Shown here piece by piece: positions 13,486 to 25,499 of a stretch of DNA of 64,000 nt. Location: NCBI GenBank assembly GCA_030549335.1, contig CM060195.1, positions 2,653,501 to 2,717,500 on the forward strand. The letters run 5' to 3'. The DNA comes from Pontederia crassipes. Lineage: Eukaryota > Streptophyta > Magnoliopsida > Commelinales > Pontederiaceae. The translations under genes and the position numbers were made by a program. Numbering within the stretch: position 1 is the first letter of the stretch; each line of letters opens with the position of its first letter. The notes below the pieces were generated by a model. The model was not told the DNA's origin, searched no databases, and saw nothing but the letters and a program-made list of their open reading frames with translations.

Positions 13486-14890
13486 TGTGAATCTATGTAT
13501 GATGAGCAGCTTTGCCAAGCAGGGGAGTTACGCGCTATTATAGAAGAGCAACACCGACATGCCCAAGAGTTGACCACCATTCGAGCAGACTTCACGAATA
13601 GTCCCTCCAGGATCAGCATGTTCGCATGATGAGGCGCATCCGTGAGTATCATATGCGCCAGGGACACCTCAGCTACCACCCATCTTCGCCGCCACACAGA
13701 CAGTAAATCTAGTTGTGTATTTTCCCTTTTCTTTATTTTTCATTTCTTTCCTTTTTTTTTAGTCTATATCTCTTTCCCTTGTTGGGCCTAACACTGAGGA
13801 TAGTGTCTGGTTTAAGCTTGTGGGAGTTTGCATTTCATGCATTGCATTTTCCCTTTTTTTCGTTGCTTATGTTTGCATGTATATCTAAAAATCCAAAAAA
13901 TTGAAAAATTGAAAAAATTTCCCAAAAATACCATTGCATGCATTTATTTTTGCTACCATCTTACTAACTTTCATCTTATTGTTTTAATTATCTTTTAGTC
14001 AAAGTTCAAAGACATGTCGTTAACTGATGAAATTTGAATACTTTTCTTTCTTATCACTACTATTTCAATATTAAACTTATGGACTATGTGCCTATGTTAA
14101 ATAGGATTATGAATGTCTAGACAACAAAATCATGTTCATGCCTTTTTATTTATTTCTTTTAAGTCTTGATAATAGTAGTATTTTTATTGAGCATATTAAG
14201 TACTCCTTGAGCCTAAAAAAATTGTGTTGAAAAAAAAGTTTGAATAACATTTTGTATAGGTACAAAAGTGTTATCCGGAACCAAGATGTGTTCGGGTAAT
14301 TAGATCTGCAGGGGTTCATGCCTGGTGACTTAAGGGCAACTGCTCTGGGATCCGTCGATCGAAAGCCTGCTACCAGTACCATCTTGTGGAATATGGAGAA
14401 GCACAGGAGTATTAAATCATGGCGAAGTTCAAACTCTTCATTCAGAACCTTGATTGTTCAGGCAAGTAAACTCGAGGGGTGCCTTATCACCTATTGGCCA
14501 GGGAGTCATCAGTCCAAAGCCCGTTACATGAACTTCTTTGTGCAATCCTGCTTGAAGATTAGAACTTTTAAAATGATAAAAAATAAAAGAAAAAAAAGAA
14601 AAAGTTTTAAGCTCAATTAGTACTTATGTGTTCAATATTAATGTTATTATTTGACAGATTATTTATTATTTTTACAAGGCTGAATTTGAGATTGTTTAAA
14701 TTTTTGTAGCATTCGGAAGTTTTATGAAGTTAAGTGTATGAAAAATGGTGAGATGCTGAATAGTAAATGTACAGAAGAATTGTGTGAGAAAATTAGTCAG
14801 TTGACAATTTGGAGGCTATGATGGAATTTTCTTCAGCCCTTCTTTGAATTTTTGCTTGAAGACAAGCAAGGCTTTAAGCTTGGGGAAGTT
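13486..14890 (+). repeat. 3' internal module of the Athila-like element, second copy
   Basis: This is the counterpart of 6548-8010 and sits in its expected place before the 3' LTR. It ends with the polypurine tract CTTGGGGAAGTT just ahead of the LTR at 14891. Confidence 0.85.
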
Positions 14891-16617
14891 TGATGCATGC
14901 AAAATATAACGTATTTTAGATTATTATTTTAATTAATTTTTCTATAATTTAATCATGACATGCATCATTTTAGATCACTTTTAGTCGTAATTCCGGATTT
15001 ATCGATTTTAAATATGAATTCTCTGTATATTTTAATTATGGATGGATTAATTAAATTTTGATAACTATTTTGCAGGAAAATCGAATACACGATTATCCGA
15101 GAGATTATATTTTATCAAGTTAAATGAATTATGGACGTATCGGCCGCAATTCAGATGCAAAGTGATTATCGACCGCAATTCGGATTATCTTTGGCTCATA
15201 TTCTATCCATCATTAGGCGACAATGGACTTTGTGGCCGTGATCCTATCAAATTTGACAAAATACCATATCAATCAATATTAACGACCGAGAACTCCAACG
15301 CCAAACATCTATCCTTAACCAAGTTGTATCGGCTGAGAACTCCAAGTAATCTTGGGGCAAACATCATTATCAATCAAGAATCTCGGCCGCAAAAATCCCA
15401 TGAAGTTTTATCCTTAACCAATTTATAAGCGGCCATTAACCAAACCTTGGGCGCAAACTTTCATTAATGATAGATTTTGTGGCCAAAATTTATAGAGGAT
15501 TATCAGACGCACAACTGATAAGTTTTATCTGATCAAGATATCGACCGTCAAACTATATCGTCAAAGTGGATAACTCAAGTTTTATCTCACGAAATCAAAT
15601 TCGGCCATATGATGTTCTTGACCATGATCAACTTGAAGTCCGTCCGCACCTATAAATAGAGGAGGAAACCATCATCCCAACTCGTGCCTTGAAGTTTGAT
15701 TTTCTTCCACAGCAAGTCATGAGCTTCGTGGGCTTCGGCCAAGAGAGAGAGAGTTGATCGGACGGCTGATCCCGCTCTGACAACATCCGAGGATCATGAT
15801 TTTATTCTTGGTGTAATTCTTCTGATTATCATTTGTATTTTATTATTATCTCTCTGCAATTCTAGGATGAACTCTATTTTTAGGAGATTATCATTGAAGG
15901 GAAATTCTATGAACCCTTATTTTATTATTATTGAATTTCTTTTGATCAATTTTTAATTGTGTTTAGTGCTTTTAATTTAATTATTTAAAATTTTGAGTTA
16001 AGTAATTACTAGTTCGTGGACTACTTGATTTCAGATTTTATTTAATTAAATTAAATGATTTATTATGAAATTAAAAATTGACATGGGTCTAATAACTAAT
16101 GTGTGGATAATTAGATCTATATGGTCTGTTAATCTATACTAATTTGTGGAGTGATTAATAGTCTAGGATTTTCATATTAATGCATCTTAAATTTAATCTC
16201 ATCTCCATGAATACTAGTTTGTGGGACTTCAATTTTGATTAAATTTAAGATAGATTGATTTACCAGATTAAATAGCAGAATTACTAATTTGTGGACTATG
16301 TGATGTTAATCTTGTAAATTAATAACTTGCAAAAATTCTTAATCCATCTTAAGAACTTTAACTTATCTTTTATGGTTCACATATTTATCCTTAATTTGTT
16401 ATCATTTCTAAGACCAACTTCAACACAATTATCTTAACTTATCTTATTTTCTTTATTTTATAATTACAATACCTATTTCAAAAATCCATATTTTTCCTTT
16501 CTTATTAATTTATAAAATTAGATATTAAATTAATAATATTTCTCATGGGTTTTATATTACTTGAACGACTAGTGCACTTGCTAGCGATTTTATTTTACTA
16601 CATCATTTTACACATCA
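14891..16617 (+). repeat. 3' LTR of the Athila-like element
   Basis: A 1.73 kb repeat starting TGATGCATGC and ending ACACATCA, matching 8011-9771. The chromovirus leader (GCAACCATTG, then the primer-site region) resumes immediately after it. Confidence 0.9.
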
Positions 16618-16683
16618 GCAACCATTGTTCAAAAACAAAGAAAACTCTAATATTTTGTAGGATCTTTTGCTTTAATACCAATT

Positions 16684-17024
16684 TGATACAGTAAGGAGAG
16701 AAAATCAGCAAGAATAATGAGAAATCAGGCTAGAAGATGAGAAGGATTGATAGAGAAACAATTAGGGTTTATGAGAAAATCACAAAAATCTGTAATTTTG
16801 ATAAAAGAGAGATAATGACGACTGAAAACTCTATTGACAGCCTTAAATACTAGGGTTACAAGAGGTTGTAAACTACTAATCAATCTCCATTCTTGATTAA
16901 TCCACTTTTAATCACGACTGTTATAACTAATCATGACCCTTATAACTAATTAAAATGTCACATGCCTATCACATGATGACTAATAAACTAAAATAACTAA
17001 TTTAAAATAAAAGCTTCTACGTCA
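16684..17024 (-). repeat. 5' LTR of the chromovirus
   Basis: It matches 2066-2423. On the minus strand it starts TGACGTAGAAGC and is followed by TTTGGTATTAAAGC, an initiator-Met-type primer site (about 16670-16683). The GATAG target duplication follows at 17025. Confidence 0.9.
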
Positions 17025-17122
17025 GATAGTTATGATGATGTTGAATCGCTTTTGATGTTCATAAAAAATTTGCTTCTCTTATTCAAAAGCATCTTTCTTT
17101 TAAAAAGAAAAATGGAACATTA

Positions 17123-17848
17123 ATGAATGAATATGATGCTTTGAAAAACGAGTTTGAAATTTTGAAAGAAGAAAGAGGTGATTGTTTAGTTCAAAATGAA
17201 ACATTGATGAATGATTTTTATATTATGAAAAATAACTTTGATATTTTGAAAAAGGAAAGAGATGCTTGCCTAGTTCAAAATGAAACCTTGATGAATGATC
17301 TTCATATTATGCAAAATGATCTTGAAAATTTAAACAATGAAAAGAATGCATGTTTAGTTGAAAATGAGAATTTGAAAAAGGAAAATAATACATGTGAAAA
17401 TGAAAACAAAATTTTAAAAAACAAAATTATTTCCTTACAAAAATCTTTAAATGATAAACTTGATATGCCATTGAAAAGCATTATCAATGACGATTTTCAA
17501 AAGTCTACAATTAATAATTACAAAGTAACTAAAAAGTCTATTGTCCATACATCTTGTAAGAAAATTAATTTAAAAAAAGATTACAAAAACTCACATGGAT
17601 ACTACTTAAAGTATTATTATTTTTCAAAATCAAAGCATGCTAATGATTATTATTCGAAGAATAAACATTCTTATGACCGCTCTTTTAATATCAAACATTC
17701 TAAAGTTTCTCATCATGATTATTTGAAATTGAGATATGTTCATGATCATTTCATTAGACCATCTACTACTTGTCATTATTGTGATGTTCATGATCACTAT
17801 GCATTCGAATGCAAAATAAGAAAATCATCACAACATGAAATGATATGA
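17123..17848 (+). pseudogene. C-terminal gag of the gag-only copia-type element
   Basis: A 241-residue reading frame made of heptad-like repeats rich in Asn, Glu and Lys, with the phrase ACLVQNETLMND repeated, predicts a long coiled coil over about residues 1-120. A basic His/Tyr-rich region follows. A zinc knuckle of CX2CX4HX4C form (CHYCDVHDHYAFEC) lies near residue 218. Such proteins coat the element's RNA. Just beyond it, text resembling VWVPK is typical of the gag end in SIRE-like elements, and no pol follows. It is an element fossil, not a host gene. Confidence 0.75.
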
Positions 17849-18319
17849 GTTCCAAAAGGAACCATTACTAACAAAATTGGACCCAAAGAAGTTTGGGTAC
17901 CAAAGGTTAAATGATTGTTTTACAGGTGTGCCTCACATGTATAGCAAAGGACGAATGGAAATATGAAGGTACAAATGTTATGGTAAAAGTATCATCTATT
18001 TTTTTTATTCAAAAATTTAAAATTACTATTTCTTTGAAAATCGGAAACATATAAATGAAAATTGGTAATAGTGATAGGGGAGCATGTTAAACTTTATTTT
18101 GACATTTCTTGGATATCATTGTTGTACAATAATTTTTTGAGCATGTTAAACTTTATTTTGATCATTAATATATTTTTTGGCTTTCATCAAATTGTTTCCA
18201 TTTTGCCATTTTAAAATAGTCATAAATTTAGGGAGAGTTATTTTTGCATATTTTATGACCTTTTATGATACTTTACATATTCATGACAAAAAAAAAAGGA
18301 GAGAATAATTTTTGTTTGA

Positions 18320-18578
18320 CAAAGGGGGAATTACATATTTTTTATGTCCTTAGTGTGCAAACTATTATTTTTATGAAACAAAAGGGGGAGAAATATAGGA
18401 GAAATATAATATGAATATGAAGAGTACCTTATAATTAGTACTTATATGAATACCTATCATTGTAAGAGGAAAACTAAGTCTTAGGAGTAGTAAAATTTAT
18501 TTTACAAGATTTAACAACTTTTCTGCAACTTATATATTTTCATATTTCTCATTTTATCTTCATCAAAAAGTGGGAGAT
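18320..18578 (+). other. Repeated polypurine tracts before the 3' LTR
   Basis: Three purine tracts with the AAGGGGGA or AAGTGGGAGA form occur at about 18327, 18381 and 18566. The last abuts the 3' LTR and would prime plus-strand synthesis. Multiple such tracts are a known mark of SIRE-like copia elements. Confidence 0.6.
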
Positions 18579-19629
18579 TGTTGGAACAAAGTTTTATGAT
18601 TGTTGGAGCAAAGTTTAATGCCATATAAAATTATATTTTGATGATGCAAGCCTAAGAAAGATTAAAGTTAAATGTTGAAAATGTTTAAGTAAAAATGGAT
18701 AACTTTATGCATTATCTTTGATTACAAAATTGATCTTATTAGATTCTGGATGAATCATGAATATCAAAATTGTAGAGAATCTTATTAGATATCCATAGAA
18801 TCCAAAATTATCTAATTTAGATAACTGTACAAAATATTGTGCTCAAAATAGTGCAGGTCGATCAACCTATCGGTCGAAGCAAAGAAGGCCGGTCAAAACA
18901 ACACCGGTCGACCGATCCAAAATGATGGTCGACCGATCAATGTATGACATGCCTAGTACCATGACGAGACTATACCGGTCGACGTCGAGATGATATCGAT
19001 CGATGTACCGATCGACCGATCAGCTGCGGTCAGTGAAGAAAATAAGTGCAAAGGCATTCATCAAAGCATTGAAGTACAAGAAATCAAAAGATCTATTTTC
19101 CTTGAAGTTATAATTTTAAGTTTTCTTTTCTTTCTCTCTTCTCTTCTTGTGAGCATTCTATTGTAAAAGAGAGAAATCATTTTCAGAAAGATTGTGAGAG
19201 TTCCTATGTGAAAGATGTTTCAAATCTTGCCTTTTAAGCGAGAGAAAAGATTAGCTTCTTAGTAGGAGAGATTTACCTTGTCTCTCAAAGCTGAGAAAAT
19301 GTGGTTGTATAATGGGCTTTCTTCCTTGCCCCGTTTGGAACAAAAGAAGAGATTCTAATGGAATCTCTAGCGGTCTCGAGGTCGAGAAGTCGAAGCGGAG
19401 ACGTAGGCCAAGATATGGCTGAACCTCGTCAACAACCACCCATGTTCTTTGTATTTGTTTTTTCTGTGTCTCTCTCCCTCACATATTATGTTTGTAATCT
19501 GAATTGTCTTTACATTGAATTAAAAGAATTAATGAATCAATTTTAAACTTCCACAATGATTTTCGATAAATCAATATTTTTAATTTTAAACACCAATTCA
19601 CACCCTCCCCCCCAAATCTTGGTGCTACA
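18579..19629 (+). repeat. 3' LTR of the gag-only copia-type element
   Basis: It starts TGTTGGAACAAAG and ends GGTGCTACA, followed by the TCTTT duplication. It matches 539-1505 and carries the same GGTCGACCGATC cluster (18855-19025) and a C-tract (about 19600-19612). Confidence 0.9.
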
Positions 19630-20249
19630 TCTTTCTCTTTGTAACGCAACATAGTCCAATTACGACAGGTACAAATTTCAGGTATATTTTCTTTCATAAA
19701 AAATAAATTAATCATAAAAAATATGTTTTTAATACAAATTAAGGATTATAGGTGTTCATCTTAAATTCATGGAAAAACCTACAAAGTCCTCACCTTTGAT
19801 GTGAAACTAAAGGTGCTGGGGATTGAGACAACACAATTGAATTGTCATTCAAATTTCACGTTTATCCTTTTCAAAGCTGTCCATAAAAGCTTGTGGAGTT
19901 GATCAGTTTTTTTTTTGTTCCAGGAGCTGTCCATTCAAAAAGTTTGTCATATTTGGTTTTTGACCAAAGTCATCCATAAAAAGCTTGTTAGAAATGCGTT
20001 TTTTACCATCAAGCTTTTGTCATTTCCTCACGTTGTGAAATAATGAGCTTTAAATTTATTAGTGGTTTTTAGGTTGCATATAATTCTTTGAATTATTTTG
20101 TAGTGGAAAACATGTTATAGATGAGTTGAACACTTCACTCAACACACTTATTTTTTAAAATTTGATTATCTGACATGCACTTGCATTTTAGACGTTGAAC
20201 TAATACAGGGTTGAAATACTTCAAGAAAAATTAGAAAACACATTGTTAT
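19630..20249. repeat. Unknown 2.7 kb tandem unit, copy 0, right part
   Basis: It continues 1-538 after the insertion and matches 25920-26527. It reads TCTTTCTCTTTGTAACGC, the exact continuation seen uninterrupted in copies 1 and 2. The last five bases (20245-20249, GTTAT) form the left target duplication of the solo LTR. No gene is recognised. Confidence 0.85.
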
Positions 20250-22324
20250 TGTCACGACCTCGAATTAAACCTTAGTTTAATCCGAAGTTTGTGACTCATT
20301 ACGGACGATCAAATAAAATTAAGAGAGATTGCGAAAAATGATGTAAATATTTTTTTTATAACATACATAAAACTGAAGATATCATAAAATAAATTACATA
20401 ATTTATGATGATCGTCAATAATTCTTAAGTTTTACATTTGATAAAATAATTTTGCCTTCTTACAACATATAAAATACTACATATGCATTACGCATAACTA
20501 AACCTCTCGACATCCTAATAGAAGGATATGAGGGACTCAAATCTTCCCATTTGACCATGAACCCTTCAAATACTATCACCTCGCATGATTCCTAAGAATT
20601 ATCTGAAAAAATGTTGGAAACAATAGATGAGCTAAAATAGCTCAATAAGTTGATAACTCATAGCCTATGTGTTACCAACTAATCAATTCGGAGTGACATG
20701 GAAAAGCATGCAATAATCATAATAGCAAAATAGATATTTTCATATATTTGATGATTATATATATAACATACTAATTAGAAGCATCACACTCCAATTGCAT
20801 CAATATCATTCAAATCATATCAAATATGCAATGCAGCACTCTCATATATGAATGCACGAATCACCAACTCGCCAGTGGTCGGTAGGTGGATTCTAGAGGT
20901 CGCGACTCCTCACGATGTAGCACTTAGCTCCGCATGGCACTTAGCTCCATCCTATCGCATCTCATTATTGGGGAACAGAATGATGAATTGGACTCTAGAG
21001 GTGGCTCACATCGTGATCAGCGATGTAGCACCTAACTCTAACCATCATACAACGTAATGCATACATATGTAGATGCATTATTCATCATATAAAAATTGTA
21101 TCTCAATATCAGAAGATGAATCATATCAAATACCATTTCAAACCAAACAAGATTGAACTTCTCATAATCCATTCATATCATATCACATATGCTTTTCAAA
21201 TGTGCAATTTTACAATCATTCAGATATATTTTTTATAATTGCATTCCTTAAAATCAATTCATAACATATTCAATACATATAATAATCGATGTCACACTGA
21301 ATTCAAAAGAAGTGAAAACATAGAGCAGGAGAAATCAACTTACCTGATATTAGCGATAACAAAAGACATTTCCTCTTTCTTTTCCTTATATTTTCTTGTA
21401 ATCCTATACAATAATATATGTTCTTGTCAATAATAAACCGACATTTCTATATATTAGTGATGCCTTCAATCCTATAGCTTAATTAATTAATCAAATAATA
21501 AGAGTCCATCTTGTACCCCCAACATACCTAGTAAAAGAAAATTCATATCTTTAAATTTAAATAATTGAATCTCATGGTTCCAATATTCTTAATTATGTAT
21601 TACAATAATGCTAAGTGATAAAACTTCATATTATATCTAATTAGGATTATTCTCCCAAGAAAACCATCATTCAACCTATATTCTATGTTGTGATAGATTG
21701 ACTAACATAGGCTGTAAAGTTTATAATTTTTTTTATATAGATGTCCAAATCATCAAAACTTATTTTGTTTAACAGAGACATTTCTAATATATAACATATA
21801 GTAATTTAATATATCCATTCATTGTAACAATTTCACGGAAATTCCTATGATAGAACATCCCATTTTTTTTACACGTGCAAAAAGTGAGAGATCCCATTCA
21901 TTCTGCTCATAGCTCTCCTCACACATATTATTTTGAGGTGATCCAGATTGAATTATAAGCCTAGTTCACACAAGATTCGGACCCATAAGATTCATAATTT
22001 ATTTCTAAATATATAATTTCTGGCACAATTTCTAAATCATCTCTGCTAGTTGAATAGGACAGTAAGATAGATATTACGTGATTAACACATAACATTTTAA
22101 ATACACCATATCTCAGAATAATTATTCTTTCCACAGGAAATGAGATTTTTAAATCATCTTTCTCTTCGAGTTCCATATGATTACAATCACTAGAAGACAT
22201 TTTAACGATAAATTAAGCATTCACCTACTAAAGAACATCGTTTTCCTAATTTTTGTTGTTCATAACTCTAAATTATTAGTCAAGTTTTCTTATTAATTCA
22301 ACCAACATGATAAGCATGAATTTG

Positions 22325-22835
22325 GGGGCCGTTTGGCGCATTACCGATTTATATAACCGGTAAATTAGATCACCACATAGATAGATTATCCCTATTTAAA
22401 TTATCGATAATATTACATTACAGTGTTTGGAAAGTATAAATAAATTATTGGTAATTTAAATAATAGTCAAAACGGATAGTGCCAAAATTACCAAAATACC
22501 CTTTAAAATTATTTCAGATTTTAATAACATATTATTATAAATTACTAAGAAAAAAATTAAAAAAATGAATATATATAATAAGATGAGACAAAATTAAAAG
22601 TTATTCGTAAAATATTTCAACTAATAAAAAAGATGAAGTTAATTGATATTTATTTAATAATAAAATATTTGAAATAAAAAGTTTAATTGAAGGAATATTT
22701 TCGTCAAAATATATTCTCAGCGGCTGGTAATCTGGAAAGACACCTCTCTTCATTACCAGTCATGTGGTAATCAAGATTACTAAAATAATTAAAATTACCG
22801 ATAATCAATCGCAGCCAAACGAGGTATTGTGGTGG
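22325..22835. mobile_element. MITE-like element inside the solo LTR
   Basis: The ends face each other: GGCCGTTTGGCGCATTACCG on the left and, inverted on the right, CTCGTTTGGCTGCG followed further in by TTATCGGTAAT. Inner text such as TGGTAATC recurs in inverted form. This resembles small Tourist- or hAT-type elements with GGCCGTTTGG ends. A clean target duplication was not found, so the borders are approximate. Confidence 0.45.
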
Positions 22836-23139
22836 GCCCTATGAATTTTAATTAAAATGAAGTTTAAGCTACCACAACATTAAGAAAATCAATAATTTAA
22901 ATCCACCTCATACATACCTTACACTTTTCTTTTCTTTCTTTCCTTTTTCTTTGGCGTCATGTTGTATTTCTTCCCTTCTTTGGTTCGGCCAGCTTCAAGA
23001 ATAAGCCCCTTTCCTTTTTAACCCCCTTCTTTTTTTTTCTATTTTTCCTTCAGGCCGTCCACACAAAAGGAATTAAAAGCTTTCTTTTATTTTCCCCTTG
23101 ACTCATGCAAGGTAAGTCGGTAATCACGTAGCTGGAATT

Positions 23140-23141
<2 letters not shown>

Positions 23142-23179
<38 letters not shown>
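23142..23179. repeat. (TA)n microsatellite
   Basis: Nineteen AT dinucleotides in a row lie within the solo LTR. Confidence 0.95.
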
Positions 23180-23182
<3 letters not shown>

Positions 23183-24372
23183 CATGGTTCTTGGGGAGTG
23201 GCAGATCACAAAATTTAAATTCTTGTGAGGTGAGGTGTCCTGCTAAGTGTTCTTCTCTCATTTTTTTTAAAAGGTAAGTCGGTACAACCAAACAGGTGGG
23301 TGTCTATTGTCATTCCAAACCTAATTAGTTATTTTAGGTGATGAATTACTCTAATTAACGAAACCTATCATGTGAGGATCAAAATTGGTACTATCATGGG
23401 TACTAGCCACTTAATTAATTAGCATAATTAGGGGGATGATTTGTTTAACCCCTATAAGGAAGTTAATTCAAATTTATTGAATAATGATATTAATATGACA
23501 AATCTTAGCAGATCTTATTTTGCTACACGGATGGATGGTGATGAGTCAATTAAAACGCCCATGATTTTAAATTATTTGTATATGCCTTTAGTACAAGAAG
23601 ATGACATGATAATAATATATTGATAGCACCAGCACACGCTAACTAATTAATTATTTTAATAAACATAAACATAGTAATGCTAGCTTTATATTAATCTAAT
23701 AATATTAAATTCAACTTGATGATATAATATTTTATGGAATTTGTCACTTGAGCTCATTAATAATTTACTTTAAAAAAATTACCATTAAATTGAATTAGTT
23801 AAAGAAATATTTAACTTGAGGTATTACAGTTATTGTTCCACTTATGAATTGTGTAACCACAAGACTGTCACGAGTACATTATTTCACACGTGCAACTGCT
23901 AATACATTCACTTTCTCATGGTAAGTCAATTCATTCAATTAATGCAAATTAACTATTCCGGCAATTTTTTCTTTCACAAGAAAATACACTACATAAAAAA
24001 ATATATACTCGAAAAACCAAATTCATGATAATTTATGTGGATGTTTGTTAGGTTCTTGGTTAAATCCAGAAAATAAACATCTTCTATATGAAATAAATGG
24101 GTGGTAGGGATTTATCAATGCAATTGAATGCTCATTTAATTCCTTGTTTATCCTTTCCAAAGTTATCCGTCTTAAAGATTGTCGGAGTTAGATTTTTCTT
24201 TTCTAAACTGTCTCTACAAAAACTTGTCAGAATTGTTTTCTTTTAATTTCCAAGTTGTCCGTCCAAAAGCTCCTTAGATCTTGTTGTTTTTTCCTTTAAG
24301 GTTTTGTCATTTTCAACACGTGATACCATTTTGGCATGATATAATAAGCATTAGTTTGCACACTAATAATAA

Positions 24373-24711
24373 CTATTGTAGCATATAACTCAAATTGCCA
24401 TGATGAAAGAAATGATGATGATGATAATGTAGAACACGCCTAAACACCTCTTTCTGGTTTTCATGGCCCTCTGTTTCACTTTCTCTCTCATGTTTACTAC
24501 GAAGTGTCCGTAAACCAGCATCCCCACTGCATATATATGCCATTTTTATATTATGGTTTATCCTCTCGTTCTTGGAATACCTCCTCCTGCGTGCCCTTTC
24601 AGATCGACGAAGCCTCAAGCCTTCTAGTTCTCGATGACTAATTCTTGCTATTAATAATGCAAGCAGGACTCTCGGGAAGAAGACCTTCTCACGGAGTGCA
24701 CCAAACATCAC
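24373..24711 (-). pseudogene. Unknown ORF remnant in tandem unit copy 1
   Basis: A 112-residue frame starts with a hydrophobic segment (FFPRVLLALLIARIS). It continues with a basic RRSERARRRRYS stretch, then NHNIKMAYICSGDAGLRTL and a His-rich end. The matching frame is open in copy 2 (26986-27309), and the two proteins align residue by residue. Upstream in the same frame, readable text (SSLELEVK) precedes a stop that both copies share before the ATG, so this may be a piece of a larger inactive gene or a short gene. No family was recognised. Confidence 0.3.
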
Positions 24712-25238
24712 GGAGAGTTTTCACTTCACTTCTAATTCCAATGATGAAGGCCTCAAAGTCATCTCCTCAACTTGAACTATCATCTCTACAGAATTCTCCT
24801 TGTAGCTTCTCCTCCTCATACTCCTTGGATATCTAGGACTGCCACGAGATCATAACATAGAAGCTACAGCCTCACAAGTTTAATTATTTGACATGGCATC
24901 AGATAGCTTGAAAGATTAACTTCACGTTTGTTCACGTTTCCAATCTTCATCGCCCCTTTAAACACATGTCCTTCTCCGTCGTCGTTGGGAGATCAGCAAC
25001 AAGTGTGATCTCCCCGACAATAATGGAGAAGGGCATGTTGTTCGAGAGATGACAAAGATGAGAGTGCTGATTATGAGATTATGAGATGGGATGACAAAGA
25101 AGAATCTTTGGGATTGTAGAATGCCGCGTTTGACACATTGATCGAAATGTCAAATAATTGAAGTTGTGTGGCTGAACCCTCTTTGCTATGACCTCTAGGC
25201 AGTCCAAGATATATAAGGAAATTCAGTAGTGGGTAGAT

Positions 25239-25499
25239 TCATCGGCCTGAACACCTGGGAAAGGAGCATAAGAAAATTATCTCCCTCTTAGATGGCAATA
25301 AATCGTAGACAACATTTCTTTCGTTTAAGTAAAGCCTCCCAATCATACTTGGATTGGAGATCCCCGTCGAGAGCAAGATTCTTGGGTCGGCAAAAGACAC
25401 AATAAGAATGCTAAAATTACCTGCAGGGCATGATCGTTGCAACAATAGCGAATGATATGTCAGCAGTTGTGACAATAATCGGGGATGGCATGTTACCAT
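25239..25499 (-). pseudogene. Second unknown ORF remnant in tandem unit copy 1
   Basis: A frame of 86 residues includes SFADPRILLSTGISNPSMIGRLYLNERNVVYDLLPSKREIIFL when read in short pieces. Similar text (DPRIFLSTGISNPS) can be read in copy 2 at about 27990-28200. The reading frame is not shared over the full length in both copies. This argues against an active gene. No family was recognised. Confidence 0.25.

Larger units (their letters stand above)
6547..16617 (+). mobile_element. Athila-like LTR element lacking a recognised pol, nested in the chromovirus
   Basis: Two long repeats, 8011-9771 and 14891-16617, are LTRs beginning TGATTCATGC or TGATGCATGC and ending ACGCATCA or ACACATCA. The sequence after the first is a textbook TGGCGCCGTTGCCGGGGA primer site. 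The internal region (9772-14890) carries an Athila-type ORF1 segment and ends in a CTTGGGG polypurine tract, with no protease, reverse transcriptase or integrase recognised. The insert also has a second copy of the 3' internal module (6548-8010) ahead of the first LTR, so its left border is internal sequence rather than an LTR end and no target duplication could be found. The LTRs look about 93 percent alike by eye, younger than its hosts. Confidence 0.8.
2066..17024 (-). mobile_element. Ty3/gypsy chromovirus, nested in the gag-only copia-type element
   Basis: The element is delimited by TG...CA LTRs and a perfect 5-bp duplication GATAG (2061-2065 and 17025-17029). It reads on the minus strand: 5' LTR 16684-17024, primer site about 16671-16683, then gag, zinc knuckle, protease, reverse transcriptase, RNase H, integrase and a C-terminal chromodomain running down to about 2450, then a purine-rich tract and 3' LTR 2066-2423. 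The chromodomain (residues RFLVKWLGKP) places it among chromoviruses; short LTRs of about 350 bp would suit Reina-type relatives, which is inferred. It carries a further insertion at about 6547-16617. It has many breaks. The LTRs look roughly 90 percent alike by eye, so the insertion is millions of years old. Confidence 0.9.
539..19629 (+). mobile_element. Gag-only copia-type LTR retrotransposon (SIRE/Maximus-like), with nested insertions
   Basis: The element is bounded by TG...CA long terminal repeats and a perfect 5-bp target-site duplication TCTTT (534-538 and 19630-19634). The flanks rejoin as one continuous copy of the 2.7 kb unit, which confirms both borders. Parts: LTR 539-1505, an initiator-Met-type primer site at 1507, a gag region split by a nested element (about 1566-2065 and 17030-17850), a long AT-rich 3' region with several GGGGGAG polypurine tracts, and LTR 18579-19629. 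No protease, integrase or reverse transcriptase was recognised outside the nested element, so it would need proteins in trans. The multiple polypurine tracts and the coiled-coil gag resemble the SIRE/Maximus lineage, which is an inference. It is old and broken; the LTRs differ visibly. Confidence 0.85.
20250..23828. mobile_element. Solo LTR of a large gypsy-type element
   Basis: The sequence begins TGTCACGACC and ends GTATTACA, flanked by a perfect GTTAT duplication (20245-20249 and 23829-23833). It carries no coding region, primer site or internal repeat, so it is best read as a solo LTR left after LTR-LTR recombination. The TGTCACGACC start and 3.6 kb length suit Tekay/Del-type chromoviruses, which is inferred. 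It contains a MITE-like insert at about 22325-22835 and a (TA)n run at 23142-23179. Flanking copies of the 2.7 kb unit rejoin exactly across it. Confidence 0.75.
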
